Shown: positions 1 to 6,402 of the stretch, piece after piece
How the letters are laid out: every line of letters begins with the position of its first letter
How positions within the stretch are numbered: the first letter of the stretch is position 1
Assembly (NCBI GenBank): GCA_016292545.1
Contig: JAEDIG010000137.1
Location: 1 to 6,476, forward strand
From: Bacteroidaceae bacterium
GTDB taxonomy: Bacteria; Bacteroidota; Bacteroidia; Bacteroidales; Bacteroidaceae
Length of the DNA stretch: 6,476 nucleotides
Direction: 5' to 3'
The notes under the pieces: model-generated
What the model saw: only the letters and a program-made list of their open reading frames with translations
What the model was told of the DNA's origin: nothing
Database searches by the model: none
Position numbers and translations under genes: made by a program

Positions 1-1400
1 AGTTCCAGAATAGCCTCCTGCACCCTGCGCTCCTTGCCGTAAGACTCACGTTCCAGCTGCTCCCTCCTGTGCAGTTCCTCATAGTCCGTGAAAAGGTCGA
101 GCTGCACGGGCACACACTTCCTCCCCTCCCGTTCGCTCACCACATGACTGGCCGTGATGTTCACTCTCCTCACATGCAAGCCGGGAATGACAATGCGATG
201 AAACAGTTCTACGGCGGCTTCTGTAATCCTTTTGGACGAGGATGTATAGCGGCCCAAACTGATGTTCCCGTGCGCAGGCTTGGGCACCCTGCGCCCATAA
301 TGGTCTGTATGCACCTCCCCGTCGTAGGCCGCTTCGCCGGCATTTGTCGAGAGATTGTCCGCATCATACCCTATCATCAGGACAATCTGGTCGGTCACGA
401 GCTGCTTGTCCAGGAGGTCGAGTGCCAATGCGTCGGCCATCTCCATCACCACCACAAGCGCCTTTTCCGTTGTATACGGACACGTGAGCACCTGACCGCT
501 TCCCAGCGATTTGCTGGCCGGCCGGTATGCCTTTATCATGTCGATGGTGCAGGGTTCCCAGCCCCAGGCATGGTCGATGAGCAGCTCGGCATTCACGCCA
601 AAGAGCTTGTACAGCAGTTCCTCGTTCTCCACAGAGCAGCGGGCGACCTTGCCCATCGTGTCTATTCCGTAGGGAGCAAGCCGGGCCTGGATGCCACGCC
701 CCACCCGCCAGAAATCGGTCAGCGGCCGATGGTCCCACAACCGCCTGCGGTAGCCCATCTCATCGAGTTCCGCTATGCGCACTCCATCCTTGTCGGCCGG
801 AATATGCTTTGCCACAATGTCCATGGCAACCTTGGCCAGATACAGGTTTGTGCCTATTCCCGCCGTGGCTGTGATGCCGGTGTGCTTCAGCACATCGCGG
901 ATGATGGTCATGGCCAGTTCGTGGGCCGTCTGCCGATAGGAGGCAAGATAGGACGTAACGTCCATAAACACTTCATCGATGCTGTACACATGAATGTCCT
1001 CGGGGGCAATGTACTTCAGGTAAATCTGATAGATGCGCGCACTATAATCCATATAGAAGGCCATCCGGGGAACGGCCCTGATATAGTCGATTTCCCAATC
1101 GGGATGCGCTTTGACGTCGACATCGCTGAACGATTTTCCCGCAAACGGGCGATAGCCCATGTCCTGCCTTCGCCTTGCGTTCACCTCCCTCATCCGCTGC
1201 ACCACCTCGAACAGACGGGCACGTCCGCCGATGCCGTATGCCTTGAGCGAGGGAGAGACGGCCAGACAGATTGTCTTCTCCGTCCGGCTCTCGTCGGCCA
1301 CAACAAGATTTGTGGAAAGAGGATCGAGTCCTCTCTCCACACATTCCACACTCGCATAGAACGATTTCAGATCGATTGCTATGTATATGCGGCCGTTCAC
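1..1400 (-). CDS. Y-family translesion DNA polymerase (DinB/UmuC/UvrX-like), 3' end cut by window edge
   Basis: Error-prone polymerase that copies past damaged template bases. 466 codons are open from a GTG start and run off the left edge, so the C-terminus is missing. Visible: N-terminal palm motif IDLKSFYASVE with metal ligand D10 and steric-gate candidate Y15; second catalytic motif SIDEVFMD with D142/E143; helix-hairpin-helix thumb around 228-256 (LTDFWRVGRGIQARL); little-finger domain roughly 295-425 with SKSLGSGQVL and IGYDADNL; and QLDLF at 433-437 (bases 90-104), a textbook beta-clamp-binding peptide. The IDLKSFYASVEC and SIGYD/YTSSSK-type features fit the UvrX-like subgroup, known from gut Firmicutes and Bacteroidetes and often mobile-element borne, better than classical DinB; this is from memory. 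The GTG overlaps the guaA stop (GTGA), which suggests translational coupling; another in-frame GTG lies two codons upstream (1406). Sampled lines show about 53% GC, lower than its neighbours. Family is certain; subgroup is probable. Confidence 0.93.
   Translation of the reverse strand, partial: MNGRIYIAIDLKSFYASVECVERGLDPLSTNLVVADESRTEKTICLAVSPSLKAYGIGGRARLFEVVQRMREVNARRRQDMGYRPFAGKSFSDVDVKAHPDWEIDYIRAVPRMAFYMDYSARIYQIYLKYIAPEDIHVYSIDEVFMDVTSYLASYRQTAHELAMTIIRDVLKHTGITATAGIGTNLYLAKVAMDIVAKHIPADKDGVRIAELDEMGYRRRLWDHRPLTDFWRVGRGIQARLAPYGIDTMGKVARCSVENEELLYKLFGVNAELLIDHAWGWEPCTIDMIKAYRPASKSLGSGQVLTCPYTTEKALVVVMEMADALALDLLDKQLVTDQIVLMIGYDADNLSTNAGEAAYDGEVHTDHYGRRVPKPAHGNISLGRYTSSSKRITEAAVELFHRIVIPGLHVRRVNITASHVVSEREGRKCVPVQLDLFTDYEELHRREQLERESYGKERRVQEAILE
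90..104 (-). other. Beta-clamp-binding motif QLDLF in the polymerase
   Basis: These bases encode Gln-Leu-Asp-Leu-Phe at residues 433-437, after the little-finger domain. The bacterial sliding-clamp consensus is QL[S/D]LF, and Y-family polymerases usually carry such a peptide near the C-terminus. Its presence indicates a polymerase able to dock on DnaN, and suggests that the functional core is intact even though the gene runs off the window. Confidence 0.8.
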
Positions 1401-3010
1401 TCCCACTCGATGGTTGCTGGCGGTTTCGACGAAATGTCGTAGCAAACGCGGTTCACGCCCTTCACCTTGTTGATGATCTCGTTGGAGACCTTGGCCATGA
1501 AGTCGTAGGGCAGGTGTGCCCAGTCGGCGGTCATGGCATCCGTGCTGGTGACGGCCCGCAGGGCCACGGGATGTTCATAGGTGCGCTCGTCGCCCATCAC
1601 ACCCACCGAACGGACGGTGGAAAGCAGGATGGTGCCGGCCTGCCATATCTGGTCGTAGAGGCTTACCTCTATCTCTCCGTCGTGCATGTCGGCCGGCACA
1701 CCGGCTGCCAGCACACGGCGTGCCTCCTCGCCGGAAAGCTTCACCTTATACTCCCGCAGGCCACGGATGTAGATGTCGTCGGCATCCTGGAGGATGCGCA
1801 CCTTCTCGGGTGTGATGTCGCCCAGTATTCTCACAGCCAGCCCGGGGCCGGGGAAGGGATGACGGGTGATGAGATGCTCGGGCATCCCCAACGAACGGCC
1901 CACCCTGCGCACCTCGTCCTTGAAGAGCCATTTCAGGGGCTCGCACAGCTGCAGGTGCATCTCCTCGGGAAGCCCGCCCACATTGTGGTGGCTCTTGATT
2001 ACCTTGCCCGTGATGTTGAGGCTTTCGATGCGGTCGGGGTAGATGGTTCCCTGGGCCAGCCACTTGGCGCCGGTCTGCTTCTGAGCCTCGGCATTGAACA
2101 CCTCCACAAAGTCGCGGCCGATGATCTTGCGCTTCTGCTCGGGGTCGGACACGCCAGCCAGGTCGGCAAAGAATCGCTCCGATGCGTCCACACCGATTTC
2201 GTTGAGGCCCAGGCACTCATAGTCGTGCATCACATCGCGGAACTCATTCTTGCGAAGCATGCCATGGTCCACAAAGATACAGGTGAGGTTGCTGCCGATG
2301 GCCCTGTTGAGAAGCACGGCTGCCACGCTGCTGTCCACACCGCCGGAAAGGCCCAGGATGACCTTGTCGTGGCCCAGCTGTGCCTTCAGCTCGGCCACGG
2401 TGCTCTCCACGAAGGAATCGGCGCTCCAGTCCTGACGCGAGTGGCAGATGTCCACCACGAAATTGCGGAGCAGCCGGGTGCCCTGTAGCGTGTGGAACAC
2501 TTCGGGATGGAACTGGACGGCCCAAACGGGCTGGGTGGCAGAGGCATAGGCGGCATAGGTGACATTGGCCGTAGAAGCAATAGCCGTGAAGCCTTCGGGA
2601 ATGGCCGTGATGGTGTCGCCATGGCTCATCCACACCTGCGAATTGGGTTCAAATCCACTGAAAAGTGCATTCGAGGTGTCGACCGACACCAGATTGGCAC
2701 GCCCGTATTCGCGCGAATCGGCCTTCTCCACCCTGCCTCCGAACGTGTGGGAGATGAACTGCGCGCCATAGCAAATGCCCAGCACGGGTATGCGTCCCAC
2801 AAACTGGCCGAGGTCTACCTTGAAAGCCTCGGGGTCGTGGACCGAATAGGGCGACCCGCTGAGGATGACGCCAATCACCGTGGGATCGTCCTTGGGGAAC
2901 TTGTTGTAGGGCACAATCTCACAGAACGTGTCGAGCTCGCGCACCCTGCGGCCAATCAGCTGGGTGGTCTGCGAACCAAAGTCCAAAATGATAATTTTCT
3001 GTTGCTGCAT
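1397..3010 (-). CDS. guaA: GMP synthase (glutamine-hydrolysing)
   Basis: Converts XMP, ATP and glutamine to GMP, the last step of de novo guanine nucleotide synthesis, in the cytosol. 537 aa. The class I glutamine amidotransferase domain covers about 5-190: DFGSQTTQLI at the start, nucleophile C80 in GICYG, and H168/E170 in QFHPE. The ATP-pyrophosphatase domain follows with P-loop SGGVDS (222-227). The dimerisation/XMP-binding end has HPFPGPGLAVRILG (384-397) and the family C-terminus KPPATIEWE. I chose the ATG at 3010 (MQQQKIIILDFG). The longer in-frame ATG at 3049 lies inside the promoter -7 element and would add 13 residues unlike the family. A stretch around 422-449 appears inserted relative to E. 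coli-type GuaA. First gene of a leftward operon; its TGA overlaps the GTG of the polymerase. Confidence 0.98.
   Translation of the reverse strand: MQQQKIIILDFGSQTTQLIGRRVRELDTFCEIVPYNKFPKDDPTVIGVILSGSPYSVHDPEAFKVDLGQFVGRIPVLGICYGAQFISHTFGGRVEKADSREYGRANLVSVDTSNALFSGFEPNSQVWMSHGDTITAIPEGFTAIASTANVTYAAYASATQPVWAVQFHPEVFHTLQGTRLLRNFVVDICHSRQDWSADSFVESTVAELKAQLGHDKVILGLSGGVDSSVAAVLLNRAIGSNLTCIFVDHGMLRKNEFRDVMHDYECLGLNEIGVDASERFFADLAGVSDPEQKRKIIGRDFVEVFNAEAQKQTGAKWLAQGTIYPDRIESLNITGKVIKSHHNVGGLPEEMHLQLCEPLKWLFKDEVRRVGRSLGMPEHLITRHPFPGPGLAVRILGDITPEKVRILQDADDIYIRGLREYKVKLSGEEARRVLAAGVPADMHDGEIEVSLYDQIWQAGTILLSTVRSVGVMGDERTYEHPVALRAVTSTDAMTADWAHLPYDFMAKVSNEIINKVKGVNRVCYDISSKPPATIEWE
1664..1747 (-). 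other. Insertion in the GuaA C-terminal domain
   Basis: Residues about 422-449 (from KVKLSGEEAR to HDGEIEV) lie between DDIYIRGLRE and SLYDQIWQAG. In E. coli-type GuaA these two conserved segments are nearly adjacent (recalled as a form like SMIREWGLYDKIWQA). About 28 residues are therefore extra. The stretch stays in frame, is charged and helix-prone, and has no low-complexity repeat. I recall similar sequences in Prevotella GuaA, so it may be a lineage trait. Boundaries are approximate. Confidence 0.6.
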
Positions 3011-3045
3011 AGCTTGTATGTAGAATCGTTTGATATATTTCCTCT

Positions 3046-3080
3046 GCAAAGATACGACAAAAACCTAACAATCCCGCAAA
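3046..3080 (-). promoter_or_regulatory. Bacteroidetes-type promoter of guaA
   Basis: Read leftward, the -7 element is TATCTTTGC at 3054-3046, which matches TAnnTTTG exactly. A TTTG at 3080-3077 can serve as the -33 element, with a 22-base spacer, slightly longer than the usual 19-21. Transcription should start near 3042, which leaves a leader of about 30 bases before the ATG at 3010. The leader has no clear Shine-Dalgarno, as is common in this phylum. Confidence 0.7.
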
Positions 3081-3094
3081 AACCACCTTTTTTA

Positions 3095-3127
3095 TTTGGC
3101 AGAAAGGGAAGATTGGCATAACTTTGC
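3095..3127 (+). promoter_or_regulatory. Bacteroidetes-type promoter of the glycosyltransferase-pyrC operon
   Basis: TTTG at 3095-3098 and TAACTTTGC at 3119-3127 are separated by exactly 20 bases, matching the -33/-7 consensus and spacing of the Bacteroidetes primary sigma factor. The predicted transcript start is near 3131, so the leader is only about 19 bases before ATG 3150. This excludes the upstream in-frame ATG at 3096 as the start. The element sits back to back with the guaA promoter, the two -33 boxes being 14 bases apart. Confidence 0.8.
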
Positions 3128-3149
3128 CATCAAAAACAAGGAAAATGAT

Positions 3150-3884
3150 ATGAAGAACGACAGTATTGTAATCATACCCACCTATAACGAGAAAGAAAAC
3201 ATCGAGGCCATCGTCAGGGCCGTCACCAGCCTGGAGAAGCCCTTCGACGTGCTTGTCATAGACGACGGTAGCCCCGACGGCACGGCCGCCATCGTGAAGC
3301 GGATGATGGAGGCCGGATGCAAGGGACGCCTGTTCCTGGTGGAGCGGCAAGGGAAACTGGGGCTGGGAACTGCCTACATCAGGGGGTTCAAGTGGGCGCT
3401 GGAGCACCAGTATGACTACATCTTCGAGATGGATGCAGACTTCAGCCACAACCCTGCCGACCTGCCACGGCTGTATGCAGCCTGCCACGATGAGGGGCAC
3501 GATGTGGCCGTGGGCAGCAGATACATTACGGGCGTGAATGTGGTGAACTGGCCCATGGGACGCGTGCTGATGTCGTATTTTGCCAGCAAGTATGTGCGTG
3601 CCATTCTGGGCATCCACATCTGCGACACCACGGCCGGTTTTGTGTGCTACCGTCGCAAGGTACTGGAAACCATCGACCTGGATGCCATACGCTTCAAGGG
3701 CTATGCCTTCCAGATAGAGATGAAATACTCTGCCCTTTGCCTGGGGTTCAGCGTGAAGGAGGTGCCCGTAATCTTCATCAACCGCGAGCTGGGCACAAGC
3801 AAGATGAGCGGAGGCATATTCAGCGAGGCGCTGTTTGGTGTCATGCGCCTGCGGCTGACCCACATCAAACCCAGAAAACGATGA
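3150..3884 (+). CDS. Polyprenol monophosphomannose synthase-like glycosyltransferase (GT2)
   Basis: Predicted to transfer a sugar, most likely mannose from GDP-mannose, to polyprenyl phosphate at the cytoplasmic face of the inner membrane, giving a lipid-linked donor for glycosylation. 244 aa. The GT-A fold shows IIPTYNEKENI (8-18), the nucleotide-binding DDGSPDGT (38-45), GLGTAYIRGFKWAL (71-84), the metal-binding DAD (95-97), and VGSRY (121-125), all typical of the DPM1 family. No hydrophobic C-terminal membrane segments are present, so it is the short soluble form. The start is ATG 3150 because the predicted transcript begins near 3131. The stop overlaps the pyrC start (ATGA). Sugar and acceptor identity cannot be read from sequence; family confidence is high. 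Confidence 0.92.
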   Translation: MKNDSIVIIPTYNEKENIEAIVRAVTSLEKPFDVLVIDDGSPDGTAAIVKRMMEAGCKGRLFLVERQGKLGLGTAYIRGFKWALEHQYDYIFEMDADFSHNPADLPRLYAACHDEGHDVAVGSRYITGVNVVNWPMGRVLMSYFASKYVRAILGIHICDTTAGFVCYRRKVLETIDLDAIRFKGYAFQIEMKYSALCLGFSVKEVPVIFINRELGTSKMSGGIFSEALFGVMRLRLTHIKPRKR

Positions 3885-5224
3885 ACAACAGACTGGTCAT
3901 ATATGGAGCCGAGCTCTGCAACGAAGGACGGAGATTCATGGGCACGCTGGTGGTGGAGGGCACACGCATCTCCCACATCCATGAAGGTACGGACATGCCC
4001 CTGCCGGCCGAGGGAGCCCAGGTGGTGGACGGCCGCGGCATGCTGCTGCTGCCGGGCGTGATAGACGACCATGTGCACATGCGCGACCCCGGGCTCACCC
4101 GCAAGGCCACCATGGACACGGAATCGGCCGCGGCTGCAGCCGGAGTCGTGACCACGGTCATGGACATGCCCAATGTGGTGCCGCAGACGGTGACGCTGGA
4201 GCGCGTGGAGGAGAAGCTGGCATACGCTTCCTGCCATTGCCACGTGAACCATGCCTTCTATCTGGGAGCCACCAACGACAATATCAACGAAATAAGGAAT
4301 GCCGACCCCAGGCGCATACCCGGCATCAAGCTGTTCATGGGAAGCAGCACGGGCAACATGCTGGTGGACAAGCGCGGACAGCTGGAGCGCATCTTCCGCG
4401 AGAGCCCGATGCTGGTGATGGCCCATTGCGAGGACACGGCACGCATCACGTCGCGCATGAAGGAAGTGGCGCAACGCTGCGGGACCGACGACCCGGACGT
4501 GACCCACCATGCAGAAATAAGGGATGCCGGATGCTGCCTCATGAGCAGCCGGCTGGCCGTGGAAATGGCGCTGGAAGCAGGTGCCCGCCTGCATATCGCC
4601 CATCTGACCACAGCCGCCGAGACAGAGATGGTGAGACGGCTCCACAATCCGCTGATTTCGGCCGAGGCCTGTGTGGCCCACCTGCTGTATACCGATGCAG
4701 ACTACCAGCGGCTGGGCACACGCATCAAATGCAATCCATCCATCAAATCGGCCGCCGACCGCGATGCCCTGCGCAGAGCCGTTGCCGACGGCACAATCCC
4801 CATTGTGGCCACCGACCATGCCCCCCATCTGCTCTCGGAGAAGGAGGGCGGCTGCCGCACGGCCATGAGCGGCATGCCCATGGTGGAGCTGAGCCTGCCG
4901 TCGATGCTGGAGATGGCCGGCGAAGGCCTGTTCAGCATAGAACGGGTGGTGGAGGCCATGTGCCACAATCCGGCACGCCTGTTCCAGATAGACCGGCGCG
5001 GATTCCTGCGGGAAGGCTATCAGGCCGACATGGTGCTCGTGAGGCCCTGCAAGGGGTACAAGGTGGAAGGGAGCCGGCTGCATAGCCTGTGCGGATGGTC
5101 GCCCCGCGAAGGCGACACCCTGCACTGGCAGGTGGAGCGCACCTGGGTGAACGGGCGGCAGGTGTGGGACGGCAGGCAGGTGGACAGGAGCGTCATGGGC
5201 GAGGCGTTGGTGTTTGACCGATAG
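3881..5224 (+). CDS. pyrC: Dihydroorotase, class I
   Basis: Zinc amidohydrolase that interconverts carbamoyl-aspartate and dihydroorotate, step three of UMP synthesis. 447 aa. Metal-centre residues of the amidohydrolase barrel are all visible: H64 and H66 in DDHVHMRDPG, the carboxylated-lysine candidate K150 in GIKLFMGSS, H182 in MAHCED, H241 in HIAHLTT, and D312 in ATDHAPH. CNPSIKSAADRDAL (284-297) is the substrate-side segment typical of class I enzymes. The start is ATG 3881, overlapping the preceding stop by four bases (ATGA); the open frame extends upstream to 3644 but there it only shadows the glycosyltransferase. Allantoinase is the main alternative, being a close relative; no other purine-degradation gene is nearby, so dihydroorotase is preferred. 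Confidence 0.92.
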   Translation: MNNRLVIYGAELCNEGRRFMGTLVVEGTRISHIHEGTDMPLPAEGAQVVDGRGMLLLPGVIDDHVHMRDPGLTRKATMDTESAAAAAGVVTTVMDMPNVVPQTVTLERVEEKLAYASCHCHVNHAFYLGATNDNINEIRNADPRRIPGIKLFMGSSTGNMLVDKRGQLERIFRESPMLVMAHCEDTARITSRMKEVAQRCGTDDPDVTHHAEIRDAGCCLMSSRLAVEMALEAGARLHIAHLTTAAETEMVRRLHNPLISAEACVAHLLYTDADYQRLGTRIKCNPSIKSAADRDALRRAVADGTIPIVATDHAPHLLSEKEGGCRTAMSGMPMVELSLPSMLEMAGEGLFSIERVVEAMCHNPARLFQIDRRGFLREGYQADMVLVRPCKGYKVEGSRLHSLCGWSPREGDTLHWQVERTWVNGRQVWDGRQVDRSVMGEALVFDR

Positions 5225-5245
5225 AAAAGACACATACGACAGCGG

Positions 5246-6175
5246 ATGACACACGAAACCCAGACGACAGGCGGCACCCTTCACGTCCACACGGCGCGCT
5301 ATGCGGTGCACGAACTGGCCGGCTACATCGACTGGCTCTATTTCTTCCACGCCTGGGGCTTCCCCCCCAAGTGCGGCGAGCTGGACGAACTGCACGACTG
5401 CATGGGATGCAGGCAGGCATGGGTGGCCTCGTGGCCGCCCCGGCAGCAGGACAAGGCACGCGAGGCCATCCGCCTTTTTGAGGACGCACGCCAGATGCTC
5501 CGCCAGCTGGATGCCGACGGATGCGGTGCCACGGCACGCATCGTCCTCTCGGAGGCCACGAGTGAGGGGGACGACATCGTGCTGGCCGACGGAAGGCGCA
5601 TCCCCCTGCTCCGCCAGCAACAGCCCACGGCCGAGGGCTACTGCTACTGCCTGAGCGATTTTGTACGGCCTGCATCGCATGGAATCCCCGACCGCATAGG
5701 CATCTTCGTGAGCAGCACCGACAAGGCTGTGGAGCAACGCTGCAGCAACGACGGCTACCGCCACCTGCTGGCCCAGACGCTGGCCGACAGGCTGGCCGAA
5801 GCATGCATCGAAAAGGCGCATGAACAAACGCGCCGCCAATGGTGGGGCTATGCGCCCGACGAGTGCATTCCCCGAAGGCAGCTGTTTGCCGGCCAGTTCC
5901 AGGGCATACGTCCGGCCGTGGGCTATCCTTCCCTGCCCGACCAGAGCCTGAACTTCGTGCTGGACGGGATTGTGGACTTTGCCCAGGCAGGCGTCACCCT
6001 CACGGAAAACGGAGCCATGAGGCCGCATGCATCCACCAGCGGGCTCATGATCGCCCATCCGCAGGCCCGCCATTTCAGCGTGGGGCACATCGGGGAGGAC
6101 CAGTTTGCCGACTATGCCCGCCGAAGGGGCATGGAGCCGGGGGAACTGAGACGTTTTTTCAGGAACATCCGATAG
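5246..6175 (+). CDS. Stand-alone MetH-type vitamin B12-dependent methionine synthase activation domain protein
   Basis: Corresponds to the C-terminal reactivation module of cobalamin-dependent methionine synthase, which binds S-adenosylmethionine and re-methylates oxidised cob(II)alamin. 309 aa made only of this domain; no homocysteine, folate or cobalamin-binding domains precede it. Matches to E. coli MetH recalled from memory: ELAGYIDWLYFFHAW (23-37), GDDIVL (108-113), LSDFVRP (136-142), TLADRLAEA (178-186), RQWWGYAPDE (197-206), the SAM-binding GIRPAVGYP (220-228, R222/G226/Y227), LTENGAMRP (252-260) and DYARRRGM (289-296). Separate activation proteins are known, for example TM0269 of Thermotoga. 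Odd points: a Cys-rich insertion around 41-65 (C43, C52, C55), and LMIAHP where E. coli has WYFSHP. Starts 21 bases after pyrC, probably in the same operon. Confidence 0.93.
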   Translation: MTHETQTTGGTLHVHTARYAVHELAGYIDWLYFFHAWGFPPKCGELDELHDCMGCRQAWVASWPPRQQDKAREAIRLFEDARQMLRQLDADGCGATARIVLSEATSEGDDIVLADGRRIPLLRQQQPTAEGYCYCLSDFVRPASHGIPDRIGIFVSSTDKAVEQRCSNDGYRHLLAQTLADRLAEACIEKAHEQTRRQWWGYAPDECIPRRQLFAGQFQGIRPAVGYPSLPDQSLNFVLDGIVDFAQAGVTLTENGAMRPHASTSGLMIAHPQARHFSVGHIGEDQFADYARRRGMEPGELRRFFRNIR

Positions 6176-6252
6176 CGGAAAGGCCGTTTGTGCGGCACCC
6201 GTCCGCAAGCCAACCGGGGAAAGAGAGGGAAACCATCGGAGGAAAAAACAAA

Positions 6253-6278
6253 CGAGTTACGCGTTAACAAGTTAACAC
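6253..6278 (+). repeat. Left arm of a 26-bp perfect inverted repeat
   Basis: The arm begins CGAGTTACGC and contains GTTAAC-AA-GTTAAC before ending in AC. It is the exact reverse complement of 6403-6428. It consists of a GTTAC unit and two GTTAAC units at 7- to 8-base steps, so each arm is itself an interrupted palindrome. Outside the arm, AAAACAA recurs in inverted form next to the right arm with a two-base shift, so the symmetry extends imperfectly to about 6238. Confidence 0.95.
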
Positions 6279-6316
6279 CTGCCCCACCCATCCATCTGGT
6301 TTCCAAAGCACTCTCC

Positions 6317-6346
6317 ATTTGTTTCCACGCGAGGAAACAAATTTTT
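6317..6346 (+). terminator. Candidate intrinsic terminator of the rightward operon
   Basis: ATTTGTTTCC (6317-6326) pairs perfectly with GGAAACAAAT (6333-6342) around a six-base loop ACGCGA, and TTTT follows directly (6343-6346). The stem is AT-rich at its base, so strength is uncertain. It lies about 140 bases after the last stop codon, inside the spacer of the large inverted repeat. The GGAAA segment could instead pair with TTTCCTC (6344-6350), which would break this hairpin. Confidence 0.5.
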
Positions 6347-6374
6347 CCTCCCGAGAAAACACATGCCAGCCCCC

Positions 6375-6388
6375 CAGGGAGCAGGGAG
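6375..6388 (+). repeat. Tandem 7-bp repeat CAGGGAG
   Basis: CAGGGAG occurs twice in direct succession in the spacer of the large inverted repeat. It is short and may be chance or polymerase slippage; no function is inferred. Confidence 0.6.
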
Positions 6389-6402
6389 GCCTTGGAGAGG
6401 AA

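Noticed and set aside
69..1442. 457-codon open frame on the plus strand opposite the polymerase
   Set aside because: Antisense to a polymerase with all catalytic motifs; the His-rich translation matches no family I know.
1271..2488. 405-codon plus-strand frame opposite guaA
   Set aside because: Antisense to conserved GuaA domains; no domain signal, and composition typical of a shadow frame.
3011..3049. Longer guaA start at 3049
   Set aside because: The ATG lies within the -7 element, and the extra residues precede the normal GuaA beginning KIIILDFGSQ.
3096..3149. Longer start for the glycosyltransferase at ATG 3096
   Set aside because: It lies at the -33 box, upstream of the predicted transcript start, and the extra 18 residues do not look like the family N-terminus.
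2919..3863. 314-codon minus-strand frame crossing the divergent promoters
   Set aside because: Opposes the glycosyltransferase and covers both promoters; no family resemblance.
3701..6208. 835-codon open frame on the minus strand opposite pyrC and the MetH-activation gene
   Set aside because: It is antisense to two genes with intact family motifs. Its translation is rich in His, Gly, Ala and Val with no recognisable domain, as expected from the mirror frame of GC-rich codons.
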